Positions 9,538 through 17,773 of a DNA stretch of 46,918 nucleotides are shown piece by piece. The stretch covers positions 1 to 46,918 of the forward strand of contig DSDW01000136.1 of the NCBI GenBank assembly GCA_011048515.1. Reading direction: 5' to 3'. The position numbers were made by a program, and so were the translations under genes. The notes under the pieces were generated by a model, which worked only from the letters and a program-made list of their open reading frames with translations, did no database searches and was not told the origin of the DNA. This stretch comes from Campylobacterota bacterium. GTDB taxonomy: Bacteria; Campylobacterota; Campylobacteria; Campylobacterales; Sulfurovaceae. Position 1 is the stretch's first letter. Every line of letters starts with the position of its first letter.

Positions 9538-10785
9538 GTGAGACGATTGTTACTTCTATGGACCGTATGGTTCACTACAAATCTTTTAGCCGTGGATGCG
9601 ACACTCAAGATCGAAAAAGATGTTGAGCAGCGTGCCCGTATCGCCTTGGTAGACGGCTCAGCGGAACATCATGAGAAATTTTTTGACATTCTGCTTTCAG
9701 ACCTGAAAATTTCAGGACACTTTTTGGCTGACGGCAACGTGTACAAAGGTAGTTTTAGCGATGGGTTTATAGACCCAAAACTGAAAAGCCGGGATTACCT
9801 GCTTAAGTACAATCTGCAGCTTGGGAGCGGAACGACACTCTATATCCGTTTGTTGCGAGGTGCTGATGGTACGGAACTCTTTAAAAAATCCTATAGTATC
9901 CCTGACACCGCAAAGATGCCGTTCGTAGCGCATAAGGCGATCAGTGATATTAATGCTTATCTGAAGTATCCGGATATTTCATGGCTCAATCGCTATGTGG
10001 TTTTTACTCGCTATGCAGGCAAACAAACAAGTGAGATTGTACTGGCAGACTATACGTTCACCTATCAAAAACCGATTATACGCGGTGGGTTAAATGTCTT
10101 TCCAAAGTGGGCTGATGGCAATCAGAGAACGCTTTACTATACTTCATACAAAGGAGTGCTGCCAACACTTTACAAAATAGACATATATACAGGTAATAAG
10201 AGTAAAATTATAAGTTCAGAAGGAATGCTTGTCTGTTCGGATGTCAGTAAGGACTACTCGAAACTACTTCTCACAATGGCTCCGCATGGACATGCTGACA
10301 TTTATGAACTGGATCTCTCTACAGGTTCAAAAAAGAGGGTAACGGACTTTCACGGAATAGATGTAAACGGGAAGTATGTGGATAACGAGAAGAGTATTGT
10401 ATTTATCTCCAACAGGTTGGGGTATGCCAATGTCTTCAGAAAGGCTATTGATGCTCCTGCTGTTTCTCCTGTCGTATATCATGGGCGCAATAACAATGCC
10501 TGCGATACGCACGACAATAAGGTAGTGTACTCAAGCAGGGAGTCATCAAGCAGTTTTGGCAGTAATACGTTCAACCTCTATTTGACATCTTCACGCGGAG
10601 GAGATACCAGACCCTTGACGACCACAGGAAGCAACCAGTTCCCAAGGTTCTCACAGGATGGTTCGGTCGTGCTTTATATCAAACAGAGTAGCCGCGGCAG
10701 TGCGATAGGGTATATCAACCTTGCCAGCTCACAGAGTTTGTTATTTCCAGTAAGTATCAATAAAATACAATCAATTGATTGGTAA
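9538..10785 (+). CDS. tolB: Tol-Pal system beta-propeller protein TolB
   Basis: TolB is periplasmic and links Pal to the energised TolA. The 415 residues have a signal peptide (MRRLLLLWTVWFTTNLLA), an N-terminal alpha/beta domain to about 140, and WD40-like propeller repeats such as FPKWADGNQRTLYYTSYKG and FPRFSQDGSVVLYIKQSSRG. The start is GTG at 9538 with GAGGGA upstream. Pal follows after 11 bp. Confidence 0.95.
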   Translation: MRRLLLLWTVWFTTNLLAVDATLKIEKDVEQRARIALVDGSAEHHEKFFDILLSDLKISGHFLADGNVYKGSFSDGFIDPKLKSRDYLLKYNLQLGSGTTLYIRLLRGADGTELFKKSYSIPDTAKMPFVAHKAISDINAYLKYPDISWLNRYVVFTRYAGKQTSEIVLADYTFTYQKPIIRGGLNVFPKWADGNQRTLYYTSYKGVLPTLYKIDIYTGNKSKIISSEGMLVCSDVSKDYSKLLLTMAPHGHADIYELDLSTGSKKRVTDFHGIDVNGKYVDNEKSIVFISNRLGYANVFRKAIDAPAVSPVVYHGRNNNACDTHDNKVVYSSRESSSSFGSNTFNLYLTSSRGGDTRPLTTTGSNQFPRFSQDGSVVLYIKQSSRGSAIGYINLASSQSLLFPVSINKIQSIDW

Positions 10786-10796
10786 AAGGATAAAAA

Positions 10797-11309
10797 ATGA
10801 TGAAAAAAATCTATGTTTCTACAATTGCACTGCTGATGTTGTCAGGGTGTGCACAAAATACACCTGATGCAAGCGGAAATGTATCGGATGCCAATAGAAT
10901 AGGGTCGGATACCATTTCGATTGATGAAAGCAATATGATGGAGGATGGATCCGGTATCAATTACAACAGCAGCAGTGATGGCTTTGTCAGTGTCTACTTT
11001 GATTTTGACGGGTACACTATTGCCTCATCCATGGAGAATAGGGTAAGACATAATGCAACAAAACTTCAAAGTGTAGGGAGCAGACAAGTCAAACTGGAAG
11101 GGAACTGTGATGAATTCGGTACGGACGAGTACAATTATGCTCTGGGACTCAAGCGTGCCAAAGCAGTAAAAGATGCATTGGCAGATCAGGGTGTGAACAC
11201 ATCGAATGTTGTGATGGTAAGCTTTGGTGAGAGTAGTCCGGTGTGTAGTGATCCGACCGATGAGTGCTATGCACAGAACAGAAGAGTTGACCTAAGGTTG
11301 GTAAGATAA
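10797..11309 (+). CDS. pal: Peptidoglycan-associated lipoprotein Pal
   Basis: Pal is an outer-membrane lipoprotein that grips peptidoglycan. The 170 residues have a lipoprotein signal peptide ending in LSGC (lipidated Cys at about 18) and a C-terminal OmpA-like domain from about 65. Visible are VYFDFDGYTI, the peptidoglycan-binding segment GNCDEFGTDEYNYALGLKRA and the final NRRVDLRLVR. C. jejuni Omp18 is the expected orthologue. Confidence 0.97.
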   Translation: MMKKIYVSTIALLMLSGCAQNTPDASGNVSDANRIGSDTISIDESNMMEDGSGINYNSSSDGFVSVYFDFDGYTIASSMENRVRHNATKLQSVGSRQVKLEGNCDEFGTDEYNYALGLKRAKAVKDALADQGVNTSNVVMVSFGESSPVCSDPTDECYAQNRRVDLRLVR

Positions 11310-11312
11310 TTC

Positions 11313-12146
11313 ATGTTCAGAAGACTGATACCTTTTGGCCTCTCATTTATGATATGCACCAGTGGGGTTATAATTGCTGAACCTTCTGCCTATGATATCG
11401 ACAGTGAGAGTCTTCGTCAATACTATGAGGAGGATGTTTCTGCTGTAGAGACGGCATCTATGCCTCAGCAGCAGCCGACTCTTGCTTCTCTGAGACGTCA
11501 GTTGCAAAGACAAAATGAGAGGATTGACGGACTGACTACGCTGGTAGAGGGGTTAAGTGCGCAACTTTTCGAGCTTCAGCAGCAAGGTCATGCAGTTTCC
11601 CCTTCCTCAAACACTGACAATACGGAATTGCTGAGAAAGCTTGGAGAGATGATCGACAAGATCAACCGCAGCTATGTCAGCAAAGAAGAGCTCCGGCAGA
11701 TACTTGCCGGAATGGATGGAAAGCCTGTACCATCAATTAAAACGACTACACCACCAGCGGAGAAGAAAGTACCGCTGAACACGCAGGATAATGCGGATCT
11801 CTACAAAGAAGGGGTAAGACTTTTCGGCCAAAGGCAGTATGATGAGGCGAAAAAGCGATTTGTCATTACTGACGAGAAAGGCTATAAACCTGCAGCGTCC
11901 AACTACTACCTCGGAGAGATCGCTTACTATACCAAACACTATGAAGATGCGATCTTCTATTTCAAAAAGAGTGCCGGATTATATGATAAAGCAAGCTATA
12001 TTGATGTATTATTGTTACATACGGGTATAGCATTGGAAAATACCGGTAAGAAAGATCAGGCAAAGCTTTTTTATCAAAATATTGTAGAGAACTACAGCGG
12101 ACACAACTCTGCAAAGATAGCAAAAGAGAAACTAAAGAAACTCTAG
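11313..12146 (+). CDS. cpoB: Tol-Pal associated coiled-coil/TPR protein CpoB (YbgF)
   Basis: CpoB coordinates outer-membrane constriction with peptidoglycan synthesis in E. coli. The 277 residues have a signal peptide to about 22, a coiled coil at about 50-85 (LRRQLQRQNERIDGL), a linker, and C-terminal TPR units from about 150 (LYKEGVRLFGQRQYDEAKKR and NYYLGEIAYYTKHYEDAIFY). It starts 3 bp after pal. The next gene, an L,D-transpeptidase, begins 9 bp after its stop. Confidence 0.92.
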   Translation: MFRRLIPFGLSFMICTSGVIIAEPSAYDIDSESLRQYYEEDVSAVETASMPQQQPTLASLRRQLQRQNERIDGLTTLVEGLSAQLFELQQQGHAVSPSSNTDNTELLRKLGEMIDKINRSYVSKEELRQILAGMDGKPVPSIKTTTPPAEKKVPLNTQDNADLYKEGVRLFGQRQYDEAKKRFVITDEKGYKPAASNYYLGEIAYYTKHYEDAIFYFKKSAGLYDKASYIDVLLLHTGIALENTGKKDQAKLFYQNIVENYSGHNSAKIAKEKLKKL

Positions 12147-12155
12147 GAGGAGAGG

Positions 12156-12773
12156 ATGAGATATATTATACTGATAGTTATATCTCTTACTACTCTTCTT
12201 CATGCTGAACATCCTCCTCCCCGTGGTAAAGCAACATTCCCACTATCAAAAACTTCATTTAAACTGATGGCTAAAGATGGTTTCAAAACAGTTGATTTAA
12301 AAGGACAGAAATTTATCGTGGTCTCTGTCAGGGAACACGGAAGTGACGGACGCTTTTATGCTGTCAATGAAGAGGGGAAAGTGTGGAAGTCCGGTGCGGT
12401 AACGTCCGGTGCGGAGAAGTACCGGAGCCCCTCCGGGATATTTACCATTTTTCAGAAAAAACGATTTCATATGTCGACAGCCTACCCTGACCCCAGCGGA
12501 GTGAACAATATGGACTATATGATGAAATTTACCCGTTTTGGTCATGCCCTGCATAAGGGAAGCGTAGACTGGATGTCCCACGGCTGTATCCATATCGATC
12601 CCAAGGATGTGGTAGAGCTGTTTGACTGGACAGACTATCGTACAAAGGTTGTGGTGACTCGACACAGTTATATGCCTTTTGCTTTGGGGGATCTGCGTGT
12701 GAAACGTGTAGAGATAGATAAAGCAGCAATATTCCCATCCAATATTATAGAAGCAATTTTTTCTGGCGAGTGA
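12156..12773 (+). CDS. L,D-transpeptidase (YkuD family) in the tol-pal operon
   Basis: This is the second YkuD-domain enzyme of the window, 205 residues with a signal peptide (MRYIILIVISLTTLLHA). The active site SHGCIHI places the catalytic cysteine at about 144, with the conserved ALHKGS histidine before it. The catalytic motif has His where the other copy has Arg. A strong AGGAGGAGAGG lies just before the ATG. Its position 9 bp after cpoB suggests one transcript with tolB-pal-cpoB, hence a possible role in wall crosslinking tied to constriction. Its substrate is not known. Confidence 0.88.
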   Translation: MRYIILIVISLTTLLHAEHPPPRGKATFPLSKTSFKLMAKDGFKTVDLKGQKFIVVSVREHGSDGRFYAVNEEGKVWKSGAVTSGAEKYRSPSGIFTIFQKKRFHMSTAYPDPSGVNNMDYMMKFTRFGHALHKGSVDWMSHGCIHIDPKDVVELFDWTDYRTKVVVTRHSYMPFALGDLRVKRVEIDKAAIFPSNIIEAIFSGE

Positions 12774-12842
12774 AGCAGGCGTATAGGCAATCAGCCTGAT
12801 TTGATCGAGATTTCCCTTAAGCGTTAGTAAAGTTTGCTTAGT

Positions 12843-12848
12843 TACAAT
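12843..12848 (+). promoter_or_regulatory. Candidate -10 element for slyD
   Basis: TACAAT at 12843-12848 lies 27 bp before the slyD start codon, in the 102-bp gap after the L,D-transpeptidase gene. Confidence 0.5.
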
Positions 12849-12875
12849 ACTCCAAATTTAATATGAGGAACTTTT

Positions 12876-13391
12876 ATGACAATTACAAATGAAAACTGCG
12901 TTGTAGGTATCGAATACGAAGTAAAAGAAGCCGGTACGACTGAAGTAGTGGATAGCAACAAAGGCGGAGAGCCGCTGGAGTTCATTATCGGTATGGGACA
13001 GATCATTCCCGGTCTAGAAAACGCACTTGTTGGTATGAAAAAAGATGAGAGCGGGGATATCCTTGTGAAAGCAGCAGATGCATATGGTGAAGTGAACCCT
13101 GAAGCGCAGCAGACACTTCCTAAAGAGCAGTTTGAAGGTATCGACCTTGCAGAGGGAATGACACTTTACGGTCAAGGTGAAGGCGGACAGACGGTACAGG
13201 TAAAAGTGAAGTCTTTTGATGACAATGAAGTCACAATCGACTTTAACCACCCGCTGGCAGGAAAAGATCTTATGTTCTCAGTAAAAGTACTTAGCGCAAG
13301 AGAAGCGACTGAAGATGAGATGGCTACAGGTGTTGTAGGCGGACAATCTCACGGTGGCGGACACTGTGGTTCAGGATGTGGTTGTCACTAA
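12876..13391 (+). CDS. slyD: FKBP-type peptidyl-prolyl isomerase SlyD
   Basis: SlyD is a proline isomerase and chaperone that also delivers nickel. The 171 residues show the FKBP core split by an insert-in-flap domain, with LEFIIGMGQIIPGLENALVG at about 31-50 and FNHPLAGKDLMFSVKV at about 124-139. The C-terminal tail SHGGGHCGSGCGCH is His/Cys rich and would bind metal. ATGAGGAAC precedes the ATG. In C. jejuni the orthologue sits between the Tol-Pal genes and fabD, as here. Confidence 0.96.
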   Translation: MTITNENCVVGIEYEVKEAGTTEVVDSNKGGEPLEFIIGMGQIIPGLENALVGMKKDESGDILVKAADAYGEVNPEAQQTLPKEQFEGIDLAEGMTLYGQGEGGQTVQVKVKSFDDNEVTIDFNHPLAGKDLMFSVKVLSAREATEDEMATGVVGGQSHGGGHCGSGCGCH

Positions 13392-13405
13392 GAATAACTC
13401 TCCTG

Positions 13406-13425
13406 CACCTGCCCATCGGCAGGTG
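13406..13425 (+). terminator. Hairpin after slyD
   Basis: CACCTGCC and GGCAGGTG form an 8-bp GC-rich stem with a 4-base loop, 15 bp after the slyD stop. The downstream tract is pyrimidine rich but has no long T run. Confidence 0.6.
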
Positions 13426-13492
13426 TATCCTTCCTCTCTTTCCTTTGTATCATTCTCCCTATTCCGTACTTGCCAGCACTCAATAAAAAAGA

Positions 13493-13498
13493 TAAAAT
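13493..13498 (+). promoter_or_regulatory. Candidate -10 element for the DUF89 gene
   Basis: TAAAAT in the context GATAAAATTCGC, 18 bp before the ATG at 13517, with AAGGAG between. It resembles other -10 elements in this window. Confidence 0.5.
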
Positions 13499-13516
13499 TC
13501 GCTGCAAGGAGTAACT

Positions 13517-14344
13517 ATGAATATAAAACCTGAGTGTATCGTCTGCCTGATGAATCAAGGGTTGAAAGTTTCCCGTCTTTTGCAGCTTGATGATCGCCAA
13601 AGCAAAGAGGTGCTGGATACGACAGCAAAAATAGTTCTGGAACACGATATGGATGTGACACCCCCTCAGATCGCTGATGTCATCTACCGTTCGATCAGTG
13701 AGATCACCGGATTGGATGATCCTGTTGCTGTTTCTAAAATGCAGGCCACTAAGCTGGCTTTGTCTGTGGACAAGCGATTGGTCAAAAGTATCGAAGATGC
13801 CACCAAATTTTCCGTGATCGGCAATGTGATCGATTTTGGTGCGCAGGAGCAGTTTGATCTCAATGAAATGATCGCAGATTATTTTCATCACCCTTTTGCG
13901 ATCAACGACACGAGTATTTTCATAGAAGAGTTGGAGAATGCAAAAGAGATAGTCATCATAGGTGACAATGTAGGTGAGCATATTTTTGATCAATGGCTAA
14001 TCGAGAAGATACTGGAAAGGTATGATGTGCATGTCAACTACTTTGTCAGAGGAAAACCGATCATCAATGATGTGACACTGGAAGATACTGAAATACTTCA
14101 GTCATGTGCAACCGTGATAGACACAGGGGTTGGCACACCCGGCTATGATCTCTCTGGGGCCAACAGGGAGTCTCTTGAAATCTTTGAGAAGGCGGATATC
14201 GTAATCTCCAAAGGGATGGGGAATTTTGAAAGTCTTTACGGTGAAACCGAGCGAAGCATCTACTACCTCTTTACCGTGAAATGCAATGTAGTGGCTGAAC
14301 AGATCGGACAGCCTGTAAAATCAATGATCTTTAAAAGAGTGTGA
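13517..14344 (+). CDS. DUF89 / ARMT1-like metal-dependent phosphatase-type protein
   Basis: The 275 residues match the DUF89 family: an N-terminal helical part starting MNIKPECIVCLMNQ with the paired cysteines, then the core with IVIIGDNVGEHIFD (the metal-site DN motif at about 155) and VISKGMGNFESL. DUF89 proteins are metal-dependent phosphatases proposed to remove damaged sugar phosphates. The bacterial substrate here is not known. It opens the insertion that separates slyD from fabD and converges on the SulP gene. Confidence 0.85.
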   Translation: MNIKPECIVCLMNQGLKVSRLLQLDDRQSKEVLDTTAKIVLEHDMDVTPPQIADVIYRSISEITGLDDPVAVSKMQATKLALSVDKRLVKSIEDATKFSVIGNVIDFGAQEQFDLNEMIADYFHHPFAINDTSIFIEELENAKEIVIIGDNVGEHIFDQWLIEKILERYDVHVNYFVRGKPIINDVTLEDTEILQSCATVIDTGVGTPGYDLSGANRESLEIFEKADIVISKGMGNFESLYGETERSIYYLFTVKCNVVAEQIGQPVKSMIFKRV

Positions 14345-14356
14345 GTGATATTTTGT

Positions 14357-14390
14357 ATGGCAGATGACGCAGAGATGCATTTTCTGCCAT
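14357..14390. terminator. Hairpin between convergent DUF89 and sulP genes
   Basis: ATGGCAGA (14357-14364) and TCTGCCAT (14383-14390) form a perfect 8-bp stem with an 18-base loop. It lies between two converging genes and could end both transcripts; no clear T run follows. Confidence 0.45.
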
Positions 14391-14434
14391 GAGAAGAGAG
14401 TATCGGCTTGTAGCCAAAGTTGGAAAGTCGGGGG

Positions 14435-15928
14435 CTAGTGCCCGCCCATTACCTTCTCGATCTCTTCAGGCTTGTCATAAACACCGAAACGGTCGATAAT
14501 AGTCTTGCTCGCTTCATTTTTACCGATCACTTCGACCTCTTTCCCCAACTTGCGCAGTTTGATGACCGATTTGTCCAGGGCGTAGACTGCTGTAATGTCC
14601 CAGAAATGGGCACGCCTCACATCGATGACAACTTTCTTTACCTCTTCTTTGTAATCAAAGGCATCGGCAAAGCGGTCGGCGGAGTTGAAAAAAACCTGCC
14701 CTACAAATTTGTAAATACGTGTCTGACTATTTTCGTCAAGCTCCTTCTCCCAGTACATGAAGTGACTGATTTTGTTGGCAAAGAAGAGCGAGGCGAGCAG
14801 GACTCCAGAAAAGACACCCAGAGCGAGGTTATGCGTCGCAACGACGACAGCAGTGGTGGTGAGCATGACGAGGTTGGTCGAAAACGGCAGGGTTTTAAGC
14901 CCTTTGATGGACGCCCAGTTAAAGGTAGAGATGGAGACCATGATCATGACTGCCACCAGCGCAGCCATAGGGATCTGCGCAATCAGGTCGCTCATAAAAA
15001 CGACCATGATGAGCAGCAGTACTCCTGCTGTGAAGGTCGATAGGCGCCCGCGTCCGCCGGACTTGACATTGATAACGGACTGCCCGATCATTGCACATCC
15101 TGCCATACCGCCGATAGAACCAGAGGCGATATTGGCGATCCCCTGTCCTTTGGCTTCACGATTCTTGTCACTGTCGGTATCGGTCATGTCGTCGACAATG
15201 GTTGCTGTCATGAATGATTCCAGCAGTCCTACCGCTGCCAGCGCTGCAGAGTAGGGGAAGATGATGGCGAGTGTTTCGAAGTTGAGCGGTACGTCAGGCC
15301 ACAGGAAGACCGGCAGGGTGTCAGGCATCTCTCCCATGTCGCCGACGGTGCGTACATCGATGCCCATTGAAACGACAACGAGGGTGAGTACGATGATAGT
15401 GACCAGCGGTGAGGGGATTAGCGTCCCTATTTTCGGAAGATAAGGAAAGAGGTAGATGATCGCCAAACCAGCTGCAGTCAAAGCGTAGACATGCCAGGTG
15501 ACGTTGGTCAGTTCGGGCAGCTGAGCCATAAATATAAGGATTGCAAGGGCATTGACGAAGCCGACGATGACGGTACGTGAAACAAAACTCATAAAGATTC
15601 CGAGCTTCAGGTAGCCTGCGATAATCTGCAGCACTCCGGTCAATATAGTTGCTGCCATCAGGTATTCAAGTCCGTGTTCTTTGACTAGTGTGACCATCAG
15701 CAGTGCCATGGCACCTGTGGCTGCCGAGATCATCCCGGCACGCCCACCGACAAAAGAGATGACGACGGCAATACAAAACGAGGCATAAAGCCCGACTTTG
15801 GGATCGACCCCTGCAATGATAGAGAAGGCGATCGCTTCGGGGATAAGGGCCAGAGCGACGACGATGCCCGCGAGCAGGTCGCCACGGATATTGCCCAGCC
15901 ACTCCTCCTTGCGTGAGAGTAACAGCAT
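14435..15928 (-). CDS. SulP-family anion transporter, BicA-like
   Basis: This inner-membrane anion transporter has 497 residues with about 12 hydrophobic segments to about residue 390 and a C-terminal STAS domain ([20 protein letters not shown]). The segment [20 protein letters not shown] and the upstream [17 protein letters not shown] look, from memory, more like cyanobacterial BicA (sodium-bicarbonate symporter) than like E. coli YchM. Bicarbonate uptake would suit an autotroph, but sulfate or another anion is possible. AAAAGGAAAC precedes the ATG. It lies in the slyD-fabD insertion. Confidence 0.88.
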   Translation of the reverse strand: MLLLSRKEEWLGNIRGDLLAGIVVALALIPEAIAFSIIAGVDPKVGLYASFCIAVVISFVGGRAGMISAATGAMALLMVTLVKEHGLEYLMAATILTGVLQIIAGYLKLGIFMSFVSRTVIVGFVNALAILIFMAQLPELTNVTWHVYALTAAGLAIIYLFPYLPKIGTLIPSPLVTIIVLTLVVVSMGIDVRTVGDMGEMPDTLPVFLWPDVPLNFETLAIIFPYSAALAAVGLLESFMTATIVDDMTDTDSDKNREAKGQGIANIASGSIGGMAGCAMIGQSVINVKSGGRGRLSTFTAGVLLLIMVVFMSDLIAQIPMAALVAVMIMVSISTFNWASIKGLKTLPFSTNLVMLTTTAVVVATHNLALGVFSGVLLASLFFANKISHFMYWEKELDENSQTRIYKFVGQVFFNSADRFADAFDYKEEVKKVVIDVRRAHFWDITAVYALDKSVIKLRKLGKEVEVIGKNEASKTIIDRFGVYDKPEEIEKVMGGH

Positions 15929-15962
15929 AGTGTTTCCTTTTGGTTTAGATGTTGATGTATGA

Positions 15963-15968
15963 ATTATG
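15963..15968 (-). promoter_or_regulatory. Candidate extended -10 for the SulP gene
   Basis: On the minus strand TGCATAAT lies 34 bp before the ATG at 15928, in an otherwise gene-free stretch (15929-16176). Confidence 0.45.
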
Positions 15969-16124
15969 CATTAAAATGGTCTAGTATTTACCCTGATACA
16001 GGTAAAAAGCGAATTATATCTTTTTGTCTTTAATTAAATTTGGGAAATAGGACGTTAGGCGGGGTATTTCTAAATATTTTGAACGAGAGTTTCAGTCAGC
16101 AAAAATATCATTGAGTGATATTGA

Positions 16125-16160
16125 CATAACACAAAGCGTAGATCTGCACTTTGCGTTATG
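16125..16160 (-). terminator. Hairpin downstream of the rhodanese gene
   Basis: Bases 16125-16136 pair with 16149-16160 with one mismatch in 12, around a loop centred on GATC. It begins 17 bp beyond the rhodanese stop on the minus strand, as a terminator would, although no strong T run follows. Confidence 0.5.
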
Positions 16161-16176
16161 AGAGAAAGCAAAAAGG

Positions 16177-16644
16177 TTATTTCACCGGTGCATTTTTTGG
16201 GTCGTTCGCTTCAGCCAATGCTACCAACCCGCCTTTGAGTACATGTACTTTTGTGAAACCGATCTGCTGGAGTCCCATTGCCACGATCGTAGCACGTGTT
16301 CCAGAGTGGCAGATGATGATAAGCGGCTGGTCTGTGGGAAGTCTGTCCAGGTTGGCTTTTTCAAAGAGCTGTTCTACCGGAATATGCAGCGCATTTTTTG
16401 AGGAGAGCGATACAATCGCATTTTCACCTGCTGTTCTTACATCAAGAAGTGTAAACTTCTCCTTGTCCCTGAACATCTTCATCACATCTTCACCGGTGGT
16501 AAACAGTTTTGAGTCAGCACAGGCTTGTTGTGTCATATGCGAATAGAAAGCATCCAGGTTTTCTGCCTTTGTCGCATCATAGGCAGAGGCATTCAGTGCA
16601 AAGAGTGCAACAGCAAGAGAAGAAATCAGATATCTCTTTAACAT
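16177..16644 (-). CDS. Periplasmic rhodanese-domain sulfurtransferase
   Basis: A single rhodanese domain follows a signal peptide (MLKRYLISSLAVALFALNASA). The 155 residues include FTLLDVRTAGENA at about 64-76 and the active-site loop CHSGTRA with Cys112. Such proteins transfer sulfane sulfur to a thiol acceptor. Periplasmic single-domain forms are common in sulfur-oxidising Campylobacterota, though the acceptor is unknown. ATAAGGAT precedes the ATG, and a TATAAT promoter lies upstream. Confidence 0.88.
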   Translation of the reverse strand: MLKRYLISSLAVALFALNASAYDATKAENLDAFYSHMTQQACADSKLFTTGEDVMKMFRDKEKFTLLDVRTAGENAIVSLSSKNALHIPVEQLFEKANLDRLPTDQPLIIICHSGTRATIVAMGLQQIGFTKVHVLKGGLVALAEANDPKNAPVK

Positions 16645-16674
16645 TCTATATCCTTATAATATTTATTTTATGGG

Positions 16675-16680
16675 ATTATA
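16675..16680 (-). promoter_or_regulatory. Candidate -10 for the rhodanese gene
   Basis: On the minus strand TATAAT lies 30 bp before the ATG at 16644, in the divergent region shared with fabD. Confidence 0.5.
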
Positions 16681-16780
16681 TATTGAAAACCTTAATAGCG
16701 CTTTAAATAAAAATCGCTATCAAAATGATTGATTTGGATGAGAGAAAAGCGTAAGTCATCAGCGCATAATCTAAAAATGG

Positions 16781-16786
16781 TAAAAT
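16781..16786 (+). promoter_or_regulatory. Candidate -10 for fabD
   Basis: TAAAAT in GGTAAAATTACG lies 27 bp before the fabD ATG, with AAGGAT as ribosome-binding site between. Confidence 0.5.
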
Positions 16787-16813
16787 TACGAAATATTATT
16801 TATAAGGATATTC

Positions 16814-17755
16814 ATGTCAGTTAAATGTGCATTTTTATTTCCGGGACAGGGATCTCAGGCTGTCGGTATGGGACAGGACTTTTTCAATAACTCAGAAGTA
16901 GCAAAAGAGATGGTCGCGGATGCCAGCGAACGTACGGGTATCAACTTCGAGGAGCTGCTTTTTACGGAAAATGAGATGTTGGAGAAGACAGAGTACACCC
17001 AGCCAGCGATTCTTCTGGTCTCTGCGATCGCACATAGGCTGTTTGAAAATGAGATGCCGATCAAGCCACACTATGCGATGGGGCATTCGTTGGGTGAATT
17101 TTCTGCGCTGGTAAGTGTGGGAGCGATCGATGCGATCGATGCAGTAGAGCTTGTGAACCTGCGCGGTAAACTGATGGCTGAAGCGTGTGCAGGGCAGGAT
17201 GTAGGTATGATGGTCTCTCTCGGGCTTGCTGATGAGGTCGTTGAAGGTATCTGTAGAGAGCAGAGAGATGCCGGGATGAAAGTATGGCCGGTAAACTACA
17301 ATGCCGAAGGGCAGATCGTGATCGCCGGAGTGAAGTCTGACCTGCAGAAGCTTGAACCGATTCTCAAAGAAGCAAAAGCAAAAAGAGCGATGCTGCTCAA
17401 TATGTCCGTAGCGAGCCACTGTCCGCTTCTGGAAGCTGCTACAGCACCGCTGGCAGAGAAGCTTACCGAAGTGCTGAGAGATGAGTTCCATGCCCCGGTG
17501 GTTTCCAACGTGACCGCTGAGTACTACAGCTCCAAAGCTGAAGCGCTTGAGCTTTTGCCAAAGCAGTTGACTTCACCGGTACTCTATAAGCAGGCGATCG
17601 CCAAGTTTGATGATGAGGTAGATTGTTATGTGGAGTTTGGCCATGGCGGTGTGCTCAAAGGACTCAACAGAAAAGCAACGAAAAAACCTCATTTTGTGGT
17701 CTCGGATATGGAGTCACTACAGCTGGCGATCGATGAGATCAGCAAGCTGAACTAA
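16814..17755 (+). CDS. fabD: Malonyl-CoA-ACP transacylase
   Basis: FabD loads malonate from CoA onto acyl carrier protein for fatty-acid synthesis. The 313 residues begin VKCAFLFPGQGSQAVGMGQD with the GQGSQ motif. The nucleophile lies in AMGHSLGEFSAL (Ser92), and the catalytic histidine in MSVASHCPLL at about 199-200. ATAAGGAT precedes the ATG. It heads a three-gene run with the nucleosidase and the TtcA-like gene. Confidence 0.97.
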   Translation: MSVKCAFLFPGQGSQAVGMGQDFFNNSEVAKEMVADASERTGINFEELLFTENEMLEKTEYTQPAILLVSAIAHRLFENEMPIKPHYAMGHSLGEFSALVSVGAIDAIDAVELVNLRGKLMAEACAGQDVGMMVSLGLADEVVEGICREQRDAGMKVWPVNYNAEGQIVIAGVKSDLQKLEPILKEAKAKRAMLLNMSVASHCPLLEAATAPLAEKLTEVLRDEFHAPVVSNVTAEYYSSKAEALELLPKQLTSPVLYKQAIAKFDDEVDCYVEFGHGGVLKGLNRKATKKPHFVVSDMESLQLAIDEISKLN

Positions 17756-17773
17756 TACCAGGTAAGGATAATT

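Noticed and set aside
13388-13993. A 201-codon minus-strand frame antisense to the DUF89 gene
   Set aside because: The DUF89 frame has start signals and family motifs; the reverse frame has neither.
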